In this document: positions 1 to 9,081 of the stretch, piece after piece
How positions within the stretch are numbered: position 1 is the first letter of the stretch
How the letters are laid out: the number at the start of each line of letters is the position of its first letter
Source of the DNA: Vitreoscilla stercoraria DSM 513
Lineage (GTDB): Bacteria; Pseudomonadota; Gammaproteobacteria; Burkholderiales; Neisseriaceae
Direction of reading: 5' to 3'
DNA: 64,000 nt
Assembly: GCF_000382305.1 (NCBI RefSeq)
Contig: NZ_KB908026.1
Span: 55,493 to 119,492, forward strand
The notes under the pieces: model-generated
What the model saw: only the letters and a program-made list of their open reading frames with translations
Told to the model about the DNA's origin: nothing
Database searches by the model: none
Translations under genes and position numbers: made by a program

Positions 1-1023
1 ATTGATGCGATGGATTTGTTACACAGCCATAAATTTGATGCAGTGTGTTTGATTTCCAGCGACAGCGATTTCACGCCGTTGGTGATTCGCATCCAACAAG
101 AAGGCATCAATGTCTTTGGCTTCGGACAAAAGAAATCGCCTGAACCTTTCGTCAATGCTTGCCACCAGTTCATTTACCTCGAAGACATCGTCAACAACCA
201 AGTACAAGCACCCAAAGTCGCCAATAAAAAAATCGATGCTTCATCACGCGCGCTGTTAAAAGCCGCGATTGCCGAATACGAAGATGCCGAAGGTTGGGCC
301 AATGTGGGACATGTTGGCAAATTCTTAAGAGCCCAAATCAAAGACTTTAATGTTGCAGATTATGGCTGCAAAAATCTCAGTAATTGGATTCGTGCTTGCG
401 GTGGGCAATTTGAATTGCGGGTTGAAAACAGCATTGCTACGGTCAGACTACGAGCCAATAAAAACAAACCCAAGTCCGTTACTTCTGCGACAGCAACAAC
501 CGCAAATACAAATACAAATACAAATACAACCACCATCATCAATCCAACACCTCCACAGCAAGAACCATGGAACCAAGAGCGTTTAAACAGCGATATTGAG
601 TTGAAGAAAAAACTGCGTCAAACCATTTGCCCATTACAAAATGAACAAGGCTGGGCAACGATTGAACAAATAGAACAAGCTTTACAAGAATACGATTGGC
701 AACAATACGGTCATGCCGATCTGAAAACTTTACTGAACCAAATGAATTACATTCAGCAGCAAAATGACTTTTTCAGCGTTTCAATTACCGCCAAACAAGT
801 GCAATTGTATTTAGACAGCATTATTCCTTCTTTGGCGGATGAAGATGGCTGGGTTAGCAGTCTGTTATTGGCAGAACGCTTGTCACAAATCGCTTTATTC
901 AATGCACCAATCTTGGGTTATAACGATGCTTTGGATTTGATTTTAAAATTGGATCGTGAAAACTATGCTTTTATGACTTTGTATGGTCAAAGAATGTTGA
1001 AGCCCAAAACCGATTCTGTGTAA
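1..1023 (+). CDS. NYN-domain / OST-HTH (LOTUS) protein, 5' end outside window
   Basis: The frame is open from the first base, so the N-terminal part of the NYN domain lies outside the window. The visible start carries SSDSDFTPLV, the Asp-rich end of a NYN (LabA/PIN-like) nuclease fold. Three winged-helix-like segments follow, at about residues 72-145, 197-262 and 265-332 counted from the first in-window ATG (position 10). All have the OST-HTH pattern (a hydrophobic helix, then GWA or GWV, then a C-terminal strand). NYN plus OST-HTH proteins are thought to bind or cut RNA; the substrate here is unknown. A Thr/Asn-rich linker at about 155-185 separates domains 1 and 2. The gene ends in a DUS hairpin terminator. 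The family call is fairly firm, the function is inference. Confidence 0.8.
   Translation: MDAMDLLHSHKFDAVCLISSDSDFTPLVIRIQQEGINVFGFGQKKSPEPFVNACHQFIYLEDIVNNQVQAPKVANKKIDASSRALLKAAIAEYEDAEGWANVGHVGKFLRAQIKDFNVADYGCKNLSNWIRACGGQFELRVENSIATVRLRANKNKPKSVTSATATTANTNTNTNTTTIINPTPPQQEPWNQERLNSDIELKKKLRQTICPLQNEQGWATIEQIEQALQEYDWQQYGHADLKTLLNQMNYIQQQNDFFSVSITAKQVQLYLDSIIPSLADEDGWVSSLLLAERLSQIALFNAPILGYNDALDLILKLDRENYAFMTLYGQRMLKPKTDSV
504..527 (+). repeat. Hexanucleotide tandem repeat AAATAC x4 inside the NYN/OST-HTH gene
   Basis: Four perfect copies of AAATAC encode alternating Asn-Thr in the linker between OST-HTH domains 1 and 2. Because the unit is 6 nt, copy-number change would alter linker length but not the reading frame. 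Confidence 0.85.
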
Positions 1024-1037
1024 TGTTTTGAAGGTTT

Positions 1038-1072
1038 AAAGCGTCCTGTAAACCCTTTACAGGACGCTTTTT
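1038..1072 (+). terminator. DUS-pair hairpin terminator
   Basis: Arms AAAGCGTCCTGTAAA and its exact complement (1038-1052 and 1056-1070) enclose a CCC loop and run into T residues. It lies 15 nt after the NYN/OST-HTH stop. It is both an inverted DUS pair and an intrinsic terminator. Confidence 0.85.
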
Positions 1073-1164
1073 GCAAACCTTTATCACACAATGCATTTGC
1101 ACCATTGCCAATTTGCATTACATTAGAGTTTCATACAAATCAACTGTTTGATTGAAAGCAGCCT

Positions 1165-1875
1165 ATGTCATCACTATTTGATTTTCCCACCACTCAAAAA
1201 TGGCCACCACAACATCCTGAACGTCTACAACTGTATTCTGCGCCCACGCCCAATGGTGTGAAAGTGTCGATTATGTTGGAAGAAATTGGTTTGCCGTATG
1301 AAGCGCATTTGATTCATCCCAATGGCAACGACCATCACTCACCGGAATACATTACCTTAAATCCCAATGAAAAAATGCCCGCCATCATTGACCCAAACGG
1401 TTTGGATGGCAACGTGCAGCCTTTGTTTGAATCGAATGCTATTTTGTATTATTTGGCACAAAAAACAGGCAAGCTTTTGCCCCAAGACAGCGTGCGCCAA
1501 TACCAATGTTTGCAATGGTTGTTTTTCCAAGGTGCGGGCATGGGTCCGATGTTGGGACAAGTGGGATTTTTCTACAAATACGCTGGCAAAGACATCGAAG
1601 ACAAACGTCCCTTACAACGCTATTTAAACGAAAGCAAACGGGTTTTTGGCGTGTTAAACCAACATTTAGAAGGCAAACAGTGGATGATGGGCGATGAATA
1701 TACCATTGCGGACATCGCTGTTTTCCCGTGGATACGCTCATTCAATGTGTATTATGAAGCGGGACATTTGGTGGATTATGACTCATTCACCAACATCCAT
1801 CGTGTTTTAGAAGCCTTTTTAGCCAGACCTGCGGTGCAACGAGGTTTGCTCATTCCAGAGGTCCCTGAAGCATAA
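1165..1875 (+). CDS. Glutathione S-transferase, YfcG/YghU (Nu-class) type
   Basis: A 236-aa soluble GST. The N-terminal thioredoxin-like domain carries APTPNG at residues 26-31, the Thr-x-Asn signature that binds glutathione disulfide in YfcG/YghU disulfide-bond reductases, and the ESNAILYYLA motif near residue 90. The all-alpha C-terminal domain has the conserved N-capping segment IADIAVFPWI. Members of this subgroup reduce disulfides using glutathione in the cytoplasm. An N-terminal extension of about 20 residues resembles YghU more than YfcG. It is a single gene between two DUS terminators. The family is confident; the physiological substrate is unknown. Confidence 0.88.
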   Translation: MSSLFDFPTTQKWPPQHPERLQLYSAPTPNGVKVSIMLEEIGLPYEAHLIHPNGNDHHSPEYITLNPNEKMPAIIDPNGLDGNVQPLFESNAILYYLAQKTGKLLPQDSVRQYQCLQWLFFQGAGMGPMLGQVGFFYKYAGKDIEDKRPLQRYLNESKRVFGVLNQHLEGKQWMMGDEYTIADIAVFPWIRSFNVYYEAGHLVDYDSFTNIHRVLEAFLARPAVQRGLLIPEVPEA

Positions 1876-1881
1876 TATTTG

Positions 1882-1911
1882 AAGCGTCCTGTAAGCCTTT
1901 ACAGGACGCTT
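1882..1911 (+). terminator. DUS-pair hairpin terminator
   Basis: Inverted arms AAGCGTCCTGTAA (1882-1894) and TTACAGGACGCTT (1899-1911) lie directly after the GST stop. There is no long T tract, so termination strength is uncertain. Confidence 0.7.
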
Positions 1912-2076
1912 GATTGTCACAAAAAATCATCAAAATACCGCAATTTATTCTCAAAAAAACCTCATTAAGTTGTCAAATTTAATTCTATTAAATCAAAAGA
2001 TTAAGCAACAACTTCAGCTGAATAAATCAAAATTGAACATTCACATGCCACACAAGTCGGACAGGGGGTTATTTTT

Positions 2077-2103
2077 GCGTTACCATGCGCGGCTAAGTAA
2101 CGC
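2077..2103 (+). promoter_or_regulatory. Leader hairpin upstream of speA
   Basis: The inverted repeat GCGTTAC (2077-2083) / GTAACGC (2097-2103) sits just before the speA ribosome binding site AAAGGA (2111-2116). It could modulate translation or be incidental. The rest of the 1912-2123 gap shows no gene. Confidence 0.4.
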
Positions 2104-2123
2104 GTAAGCTAAAGGAAAATAGC

Positions 2124-4019
2124 ATGTCTTGGAGTTGGGAAATTGAAGATGCCGCCAGCGTCTACGGTATCAACCACTGGGGTGATGGTTATTTTGGCAT
2201 CAATGCCAAAGGTCATGTGTCGGTCACGCCTCGCGGCGACAGCGAACACAGTGTTGATGTGTATGAATTGGTTGAGCGTGTAAATCAACGTGGTCAAGAT
2301 TTGCCGATGCTGTTTCGCTTTCCTGACATCTTACAAGATCGTGTTAAGCGTTTGTGCGCTGCTTTTGACAAAGCCATCGACAAATACGAGTACCAAGGTC
2401 AATACACTGCGATTTACCCCATTAAAGTCAATCAGCAAGAATCTGTGGTTAAAAACATCATCGCCACGCACGAACAAGGCGCATCGATTGGCTTGGAAGC
2501 AGGCTCAAAACCTGAATTGATGATAGTCTTGGCATTCGCACCCAAAGGCGGCACGATTGTTTGCAACGGCTATAAAGACCGCGATTTCATCCGCATGGCA
2601 TTGATTGGTCAAAAACTCGGTCACAATGTTTACATCGTGATTGAAAAAGAATCCGAAGTGGATTTGATTATTGAAGAATCAAAACACTTAGGCGTGTGTG
2701 CCAATTTGGGTTTGCGTGTGCGTTTGTCGTCTTTGGCGTCAAGTAAATGGGCGGATACAGGCGGCGACAAAGGCAAATTTGGTTTGTCGGCAGCGCAATT
2801 GATGTCGGCACAAAAGAAATTACAGGCCGCAGGTTTGGCAGAATATGTGCGCTTGATGCATTTTCACATGGGCTCACAAATCGCCAATATTGCCGATTAC
2901 CGTTTGGGCTTTCGTGAGGCTTTGCGCTATTTTGCCGAATTGCGCGCTTTGGGTTTGCCGATTGATACGATTGATGTGGGCGGCGGTTTGGGCGTTGATT
3001 ACGATGGCACCCGTTCGCGCAACGACAGTTCGATCAATTATTCCATGAGCGAATATGCGCATGTAATTGTGAACAATTTGCAAGAATTTTGCCAAGAAAA
3101 TGGTTTGCAAGAACCGAATATTTTCTCAGAATCGGGTCGCGCGATGACGGCACACCATGCCGTTTTGGTGATGAATGTGACCGATGTTGAGCGTTTGCCA
3201 TCGAAATGGGATCACATCGAAGACATGGATTCTTTGTCTTTTCCTGTGCGCAAATTGCTTGACTATACCAAAGTCAATGACGCAGACATGGTGACCGAAA
3301 CCTACCATCGCATCACGGTTTATTTCAATGAACTGACAACTTTGTATGCCGAAGGCAAAATTGGTTTGGCCGAAAAAGCCTTGGGCGAGCAATTGTATTC
3401 GGTGTTGTGCCAACGCTTGCACAAACAATTATTATTGCTTGCCAACCAGCGTTCACAACGCCAAGTTTTTGACCTTTTGAATGACAAATTGGCCGACAAA
3501 TATTTCTGCAATTTCTCGGTATTCCAAAGCCTGCCCGACACTTGGGCGATTAATCAAGTGTTGCCTATCATGCCTTTGCATCGCTTGGATGAGCAGCCAA
3601 CGCGCCGCGCGGTGTTGCAAGATTTGACTTGTGATTCGGATGGCAAGGTGAGCCAATACATCGACCAGCAATCGATTGAAAGCAACATGCCTGTGCATGA
3701 TTTGAACGATGAGCCTTATTTGTTGGGCGTGTTTTTGGTGGGCGCTTACCAAGAGATTTTGGGCGACATGCACAATTTGTTTGGCGATACCGATTCCATC
3801 AATGTGTATGTGAACGATGATGGCTCGGTGCGTTTGGACGGCATCGAAGAGCACGACACCATCGAAGACATGTTGGCGTATGTGCATTTGTCATCGAAAG
3901 AAATCTTGAACCGCTACGAAGAAAAAATCCGCATTGCCGATTTGAGCGCCAACGACAAAAAAGCCTATTTCGCCGTCTTCTGTCATGGCTTGAAACAATC
4001 GTCTTATTTGAGTGTTTGA
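2124..4019 (+). CDS. speA: Biosynthetic arginine decarboxylase
   Basis: A 631-aa PLP enzyme that converts arginine to agmatine, the first step of the agmatine route to putrescine. YPIKVNQQ near residue 98 contains the Schiff-base lysine. MHFHMGSQI and DVGGGLGVDYDG are the usual PLP and phosphate-binding segments of the alanine-racemase-like barrel. The length matches the SpeA family (about 630-660 aa). The ATG has AAAGGA eight bases upstream. No speB (agmatinase) gene is in the window, so the next step must be encoded elsewhere. The gene stands alone and ends in a DUS hairpin. Confidence 0.96.
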   Translation: MSWSWEIEDAASVYGINHWGDGYFGINAKGHVSVTPRGDSEHSVDVYELVERVNQRGQDLPMLFRFPDILQDRVKRLCAAFDKAIDKYEYQGQYTAIYPIKVNQQESVVKNIIATHEQGASIGLEAGSKPELMIVLAFAPKGGTIVCNGYKDRDFIRMALIGQKLGHNVYIVIEKESEVDLIIEESKHLGVCANLGLRVRLSSLASSKWADTGGDKGKFGLSAAQLMSAQKKLQAAGLAEYVRLMHFHMGSQIANIADYRLGFREALRYFAELRALGLPIDTIDVGGGLGVDYDGTRSRNDSSINYSMSEYAHVIVNNLQEFCQENGLQEPNIFSESGRAMTAHHAVLVMNVTDVERLPSKWDHIEDMDSLSFPVRKLLDYTKVNDADMVTETYHRITVYFNELTTLYAEGKIGLAEKALGEQLYSVLCQRLHKQLLLLANQRSQRQVFDLLNDKLADKYFCNFSVFQSLPDTWAINQVLPIMPLHRLDEQPTRRAVLQDLTCDSDGKVSQYIDQQSIESNMPVHDLNDEPYLLGVFLVGAYQEILGDMHNLFGDTDSINVYVNDDGSVRLDGIEEHDTIEDMLAYVHLSSKEILNRYEEKIRIADLSANDKKAYFAVFCHGLKQSSYLSV

Positions 4020-4049
4020 GATTGATTTAGATAAGTCATTGTTGATATT

Positions 4050-4080
4050 GAAGCGTCTTGTAAAGTTTACAGGACGCTTC
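4050..4080 (+). terminator. DUS-pair hairpin terminator (one arm variant)
   Basis: Arm GAAGCGTCTTGTAAA (4050-4064) pairs with TTTACAGGACGCTTC (4066-4080) through one G.U wobble. The left copy is a degenerate DUS (GCGTCTT). It ends speA and marks the left boundary of the AT-rich islet. Confidence 0.75.
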
Positions 4081-4358
4081 AATACTAATATTTTTATTGA
4101 ATTAATTGAACTATTTTTTAAAAAAATACTCTATATATCATTGAAAAATAATTAAAAAAAATATATAATAATTGACTATTCAAATCTTTGATTGTAATTT
4201 AAGCTAAATTAATCAATAAAAATTTATTTTAAATATTGACTAATGTATATATAGTTTTTATATTTAGCTTTGTATAAAATAACATATACTAAATGCTCAG
4301 ATTACTAATTTTAAAATTTAATATTATCCGCAACAGTAATTATTTAAGGAGTATTACA
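4081..4358. other. AT-rich intergenic segment with no gene seen
   Basis: About 280 bp of very AT-rich DNA between the speA terminator and a 17-codon ORF. I see no ORF with coding character, RNA gene or clear repeat. It may hold the promoter for the islet. Confidence 0.5.
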
Positions 4359-4412
4359 ATGGTTTTAATTTTTAAAATGGATGGGTATGGATTTGGGATT
4401 AAATTACGTTAA
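4359..4412 (+). CDS. Possible 17-codon small ORF or leader peptide
   Basis: ATG to TAA encodes 17 residues starting MVLIFKMDGYG, with a textbook AAGGAG (4346-4351) 7 nt upstream and an intrinsic terminator about 20 nt after the stop. The ribosome binding site is better than that of many real genes here, which is the main reason to list it. I recognise no homologue. It could be a regulatory leader, a small protein, or chance. It is followed by a DUF4760-like membrane protein. Confidence 0.4.
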   Translation: MVLIFKMDGYGFGIKLR

Positions 4413-4433
4413 AATTGTAAAGTATTATATATA

Positions 4434-4467
4434 AAAGCATTTGAGTTTATCTTAAATGCTTTTTTTA
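4434..4467 (+). terminator. Intrinsic terminator (non-DUS)
   Basis: Stem AAAGCATTTGAG (4434-4445) / CTTAAATGCTTT (4451-4462) is followed by a T tract. It separates the 17-codon ORF from the next gene and is one of the few hairpins here not built from the DUS. Confidence 0.75.
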
Positions 4468-4509
4468 TTTTTACTATAATTACTCTAAATAATTAGAGGA
4501 TACAAATAA

Positions 4510-5229
4510 ATGTCTCCGCTTAATCTATTAGTATTAAATGTTTTAAAAACATTTGCATTATTTATTCCATATTTTACTATCCTAATATGGTTTTATTTTA
4601 AAAGGGACTCGTTTTTTTTAAAAAATAGAATTGAAATACAGTTCAATTTAATTATCTCTTTCCTCATTACTGCTTTTATCCAAATAGCAATTTGGAATCT
4701 TTTAAGTCTTTTTAAACAGGAAAGTTTTTTAGGGTTTACACCCTCTTCCTCTAATTCAAATACAGATTCTAGTCCTATTCTAGTTTTATTAGGTATTCTT
4801 GCTGGTGTAATAGGTTGGCTATACAATTCAAGATATAATGGTATAACAGCTAGAAGAAATCATTCTATTCAAGCATTAATCTCATCACGACTTTCTACAG
4901 AATATATTCAAAATAGTAATAGAGTTAGTCATATTTCTAACAAATATTCAACATTAAATCCTTCTTTTAAAAATAAAATGGATATTAGTTATTTTGAAGC
5001 ATTGCCAACAGAGGACCAAAAATCAATTCACTATATGCTAAATTTTCTTGAATTTATTGCTGTGGGAATTAGATTTGGAGACCTTGATGAGGCACTAATG
5101 AAAAATACTTTATCCTCAATATTAAAAAATAACTTTTTATTATTTGAAGATATAATAAAAAAATATCAACAAAAAAATACTCATACTTTCGAGCACTTAA
5201 CACATCTATATAATCGATGGCACTGTTAA
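4510..5229 (+). CDS. DUF4760-like membrane protein, probably acquired
   Basis: A 239-aa protein. Three hydrophobic segments (about residues 8-30, 45-67 and 88-107) precede a soluble C-terminal region. That region, with RRNHSIQALISSR and LNFLEFIAVGIRFGDLDEAL, resembles DUF4760 domains: an Arg-containing helix, then a Leu-Asn-x-x-Glu helix and an Asp-Glu helix. Function is unknown. Codon use is strongly A/T-biased compared with speA and metH, and I found no DUS inside the gene, so recent transfer is likely. A reasonable ribosome binding site, AGAGGA, precedes the ATG. The DUF assignment is by eye. Confidence 0.7.
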   Translation: MSPLNLLVLNVLKTFALFIPYFTILIWFYFKRDSFFLKNRIEIQFNLIISFLITAFIQIAIWNLLSLFKQESFLGFTPSSSNSNTDSSPILVLLGILAGVIGWLYNSRYNGITARRNHSIQALISSRLSTEYIQNSNRVSHISNKYSTLNPSFKNKMDISYFEALPTEDQKSIHYMLNFLEFIAVGIRFGDLDEALMKNTLSSILKNNFLLFEDIIKKYQQKNTHTFEHLTHLYNRWHC

Positions 5230-5232
5230 AAA

Positions 5233-5264
5233 AAGCGGCCTGTAAATATTTACAGGCCGCTTCT
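5233..5264. terminator. GCGGCC-type DUS-pair hairpin
   Basis: Arms AAGCGGCCTGTAAA (5233-5246) and TTTACAGGCCGCTT (5249-5262) are perfect, with loop TA. It lies between converging genes (the DUF4760-like gene and metH) and can terminate both. It uses the GG sub-dialect in both arms. Confidence 0.85.
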
Positions 5265-5294
5265 TATTTAAAACCACTGATTCAAACCAAACGT

Positions 5295-8200
5295 TTAATA
5301 ACCCAGCACAGGTGCCAAATCACGTTCGGCTTGTTCCAAGCTCACGCCACGACGTTTGGCGTAGTCTTCGATTTGGTCTTGTGCCAATTTGCCCGTACCA
5401 AAATAACGCGCTTCAGGATGGGCGATGTAAAAACCGCTCACCGCAGCCGTTGGCCACATCGCATAAGATTCGGTCAAAGTGATGCCGACGTCTTCGGGCT
5501 GCAACAATGCCCACAAATCGGCTTTGGTGGTGTGATCAGGACAGGCAGGATAGCCTGGAGCTGGACGAATGCCTTGGTATTTCTCGGCAATCAAGTCTTC
5601 GTTGCTCAAGCTTTCCGCCGCCGCATAACCCCAATACTCTTTGCGCACCAACTCATGCATGCGCTCGGCCAAAGCTTCGGCGAAGCGGTCCGCCAAAGCT
5701 TTGAGCAAAATGGCTGAATAATCATCGCCCGCTGCTTCAAAACGCGCCACATGTTCGTCAATGCCTATGCCTGCGGTCACTGCAAACGCGCCGATGTAAT
5801 CGGTTTTGCCGCTGTCGTTTGGTGCAATGTAGTCTGCCAAGCACGAATTGTACGCGCCACGGGTTTTTGGCAATTGTTGGCGCAAAGTGTGCCAACGCAT
5901 CGCTTCGCCTTCGCCATTAGCTTGACCAAAAACGATGTCATCATTGTCCAAACTGTTGGCAGGGTAAAAACCAATCACCGCACGAGCGGTTAACCATTTT
6001 TCAGCGATGATTTGTTTTAACATGTCTTGCGCATTGTTATACAAATCGGTTGCCGCTTCGCCCACCACTTCATCGGTCAAAATCGCAGGGAAGCGACCTG
6101 CCAATTCCCAGCTTTGGAAGAATACCGTCCAGTCAAAACGCTCTACCAGTTCAGCCAAATCAATATTATCAAACACTTTGCGACCCAAGAAACTTGGCTT
6201 CACAGGCTCATAAGCTGCCCAATCAATCGGCGTTTTGTTCGCGCGCGCTTGTTCAATCGACACCAATTTTGCTTGCTTATTATTGTACTTCTCACGCACT
6301 TGCACATACTCATCGCGCACGCCTTGCTTGAACGCTTCCACTGCTGTTTGGTCGTCCTGTAACAATTGCGACACCACGCCCACCAAGCGCGATGCATCCA
6401 ACGAATGCATGGCAATGTTGTTTTGGTAATGCGGCTCGATTTTCACCGCAGTATGCGCTTTAGAGGTGGTGGCACCACCAACAAGCAACGGCACATCAAA
6501 ACCTTGTCGCTGCATTTCTTTGGCAATGTGGCTCATCTCTTCCAAGCTTGGCGTAATCAAACCCGAACAAGCGACAATATCGGCTTTGTGTTCACGTGCC
6601 GTGTCCAAAATGGTTTGACTCGGCACCATCACGCCCAAATCAATCACGTTGTAATTGTTACAACGCAGCACCACCGCACAAATATTCTTACCAATGTCGT
6701 GCACGTCGCCTTTAACAGTAGCGAACACAATCGTACCGTTCGCTGGTTGGTCTTCTAAGCCAAGTAAGCGTTTTTCTTCTTCGATGTAAGGCTGCAAATA
6801 TGCCACCGCTTGCTTCATCACGCGTGCCGATTTCACCACTTGCGGCAAGAACATTTTGCCTGCACCAAACAAGTCACCCACCACGTTCATGCCGACCATC
6901 AACGGGCCTTCAATCACTTCAATCGGACGTTTCGCCGCTTGGCGCGCTTCTTCGGTATCTTGCTCAATATAAGTCGAAATGCCTTTGACCAAAGCATGGG
7001 TGATGCGCTCTTGCACGCCTTTTTCACGCCAAGCCAAGTCTTCTTGTTTCGCACCACCAACGGCTTCGCCTTTGAAGCGTTCTGCCAACTCAATCAAACG
7101 CTCGGTCACATCACCGCCATCTTGGGCCTCACGCATCAATACCACGTCTTCAATGCGTTCACGCAATTCAGGCTCGACTTCTTCGTACACTTCCAGCGCG
7201 CCTGCATTGACAATGCCCATCGTCAAACCATTTTTAATCGCGTGGTACAAAAACACCGCATGAATCGCTTCGCGCACTTTGTTGTTACCACGGAACGAGA
7301 ATGACACGTTCGATACGCCGCCTGAAGTTTTGGCATGTGGCAAGTTTTTCTGAATCCAACCCACCGCTTCAATAAAATCTAAACCGTAGCGTGCATGTTC
7401 TTCAATGCCTGTTGCCACTGCAAAAATGTTCGGGTCAAAAATGATATCGCTTGGGTCAAAACCCACAACATCAACCAAAATGTCATAACTGCGTTTGCAA
7501 ATATCAATTTTCTTTTGGTAAGTATCGGCTTGTCCTGTTTCATCAAACGCCATCACCACCGTTGCCGCACCATAACGCTTGATTTCTTTGGCATGGGCAA
7601 TGAATTCCGCTTCGCCTTCTTTCAAGGAAATAGAGTTGACAATCGCTTTGCCTTGCACGCATTTCAAGCCTTTTTCGATGACGTTCCAACGTGAGCTGTC
7701 AATCATGATCGGTACGCGCGAAATATCAGGTTCAGCTGCGACCAAATTCAAGAAGCGTACCATCGCCATTTCAGCATCCAACATGCCTTCATCCATGTTG
7801 ATGTCGATGATTTGGGCACCGTTTTCCACTTGAGTTTTCGCTACATCCAAAGCTTCGTCATACAGGCCGTTCAAAATCAAACGGGCAAATGCTTTCGAGC
7901 CAGTCACGTTGGTACGCTCACCAACGTTCACAAACAAGCTTGTATCGTCAACATTGAACGGCTCCAAACCCGACAAACGCAGCGCAGGTTTGAGTTCTGG
8001 CAAAGCGCGCGGCGCAACACCTTCGACCGCTTCACACATCGCGCGAATGTGCTCTGGCGTGGTGCCACAGCAACCGCCGACAATATTAATCAAGCCAGAT
8101 TCAGCCCACTCTTTGATGTTCACCGCCATCATTTCAGGCGTCAAATCATAGCCGCCAAATGCGTTTGGCAAACCTGCATTGGCATGCACCGACACGAAGG

Positions 8201-9002
8201 TTTCTGAAATACGGCTCATTTCTTCCACGTATGGGCGCAACAAATCAGGGCCCAACGCACAGTTCAAACCAAACGAAATCGGTTTGGCGTGGCGCAAACT
8301 GTTATAGAATGCTTCAGTAGTTTGACCTGTTAAAGTGCGGCCTGATTGGTCAGTAATCGTACCTGAAACCATCACAGGCAAACGCAAACCATTGTCATCA
8401 AAATATTTTTCAATCGCGTAAACCGCGGCTTTGGCGTTCAAGGTATCGAAAATGGTTTCAACCATCAACAAATCCACACCGCCATTGACCAAGCCATCAA
8501 TCGCTTCCAAATACGCTTCGACCAACTCATCAAATTTCACATTGCGAAAGCCCGGATCATTCACATCAGGTGAAATCGATGCTGTGCGGTTGGTGGGTCC
8601 CAAAACGCCTGCCACAAAACGCGGTTTGTTTGGCGTCAATTGGGTAAATTCGTCCGCCAAACCACGCGCAATTTGTGCCGCTGCAAAGTTGATGTCATAC
8701 ACCAAACCTTCCATGCCATAATCGGCTTGAGCGATGCTGGTTGCGTTAAACGTATTGGTTTCAACAATGTCTGCACCCGCTGCAAAATACTCACGCTCAA
8801 TACCCGCAATCACTTGCGGTTGGGTCAACACCAAAATGTCGTTGTTGCCTTTGATGTCTTGCGGCCAATCTTTGAAACGCTCACCGCGAAAATCGGCTTC
8901 GCTCAAATTGTGGCGTTGAATCATCGTGCCCATGCCGCCATCAAGGAGCAAAATGCGTTGTTTCAAGAGTGTGTACAACAATTCGGTACGGTTGCTGGTC
9001 AT
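5295..9002 (-). CDS. metH: Cobalamin-dependent methionine synthase
   Basis: A 1235-aa modular enzyme that transfers a methyl group from 5-methyltetrahydrofolate to homocysteine through B12. In order it has the homocysteine domain (DGGMGTMIQ near the N terminus; FGLNCALG and GGCCGTT give the three zinc cysteines equivalent to E. coli Cys247/310/311), the folate domain (FVNVGERTNVTGS), the cap (EGPLMVGMNVVGDLFG), the B12 domain with GDVHDIGKN (the His that ligates cobalt), and the AdoMet activation domain with RPAPGYPACPDH. I start it at the ATG giving MTSNRTELL, matching E. coli MetH; an upstream ATG at 9050 would add 16 residues with no ribosome binding site. No B12 riboswitch was recognised upstream. 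Confidence 0.97.
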   Translation of the reverse strand: MTSNRTELLYTLLKQRILLLDGGMGTMIQRHNLSEADFRGERFKDWPQDIKGNNDILVLTQPQVIAGIEREYFAAGADIVETNTFNATSIAQADYGMEGLVYDINFAAAQIARGLADEFTQLTPNKPRFVAGVLGPTNRTASISPDVNDPGFRNVKFDELVEAYLEAIDGLVNGGVDLLMVETIFDTLNAKAAVYAIEKYFDDNGLRLPVMVSGTITDQSGRTLTGQTTEAFYNSLRHAKPISFGLNCALGPDLLRPYVEEMSRISETFVSVHANAGLPNAFGGYDLTPEMMAVNIKEWAESGLINIVGGCCGTTPEHIRAMCEAVEGVAPRALPELKPALRLSGLEPFNVDDTSLFVNVGERTNVTGSKAFARLILNGLYDEALDVAKTQVENGAQIIDINMDEGMLDAEMAMVRFLNLVAAEPDISRVPIMIDSSRWNVIEKGLKCVQGKAIVNSISLKEGEAEFIAHAKEIKRYGAATVVMAFDETGQADTYQKKIDICKRSYDILVDVVGFDPSDIIFDPNIFAVATGIEEHARYGLDFIEAVGWIQKNLPHAKTSGGVSNVSFSFRGNNKVREAIHAVFLYHAIKNGLTMGIVNAGALEVYEEVEPELRERIEDVVLMREAQDGGDVTERLIELAERFKGEAVGGAKQEDLAWREKGVQERITHALVKGISTYIEQDTEEARQAAKRPIEVIEGPLMVGMNVVGDLFGAGKMFLPQVVKSARVMKQAVAYLQPYIEEEKRLLGLEDQPANGTIVFATVKGDVHDIGKNICAVVLRCNNYNVIDLGVMVPSQTILDTAREHKADIVACSGLITPSLEEMSHIAKEMQRQGFDVPLLVGGATTSKAHTAVKIEPHYQNNIAMHSLDASRLVGVVSQLLQDDQTAVEAFKQGVRDEYVQVREKYNNKQAKLVSIEQARANKTPIDWAAYEPVKPSFLGRKVFDNIDLAELVERFDWTVFFQSWELAGRFPAILTDEVVGEAATDLYNNAQDMLKQIIAEKWLTARAVIGFYPANSLDNDDIVFGQANGEGEAMRWHTLRQQLPKTRGAYNSCLADYIAPNDSGKTDYIGAFAVTAGIGIDEHVARFEAAGDDYSAILLKALADRFAEALAERMHELVRKEYWGYAAAESLSNEDLIAEKYQGIRPAPGYPACPDHTTKADLWALLQPEDVGITLTESYAMWPTAAVSGFYIAHPEARYFGTGKLAQDQIEDYAKRRGVSLEQAERDLAPVLGY

Positions 9003-9081
9003 AAACGTGGTTCCAAAATCATTAAAAAACAGAGGATTTGCCCATAGCAAAGAGGCAGATTATAGCAAATCTTACCTTATT

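Noticed and set aside
504..527. Tandem repeat as a phase-variation switch
   Set aside because: The unit is 6 nt, so slippage cannot shift the frame; only linker length could change.
1910..2107. 65-codon ORF upstream of speA
   Set aside because: No ribosome binding site, it overlaps the DUS terminator and the speA leader hairpin, and its composition is non-coding.
9003..9050. Upstream start for metH at 9050
   Set aside because: It adds 16 residues not found in the family and has no ribosome binding site; MTSNRTELL matches the usual N-terminus.
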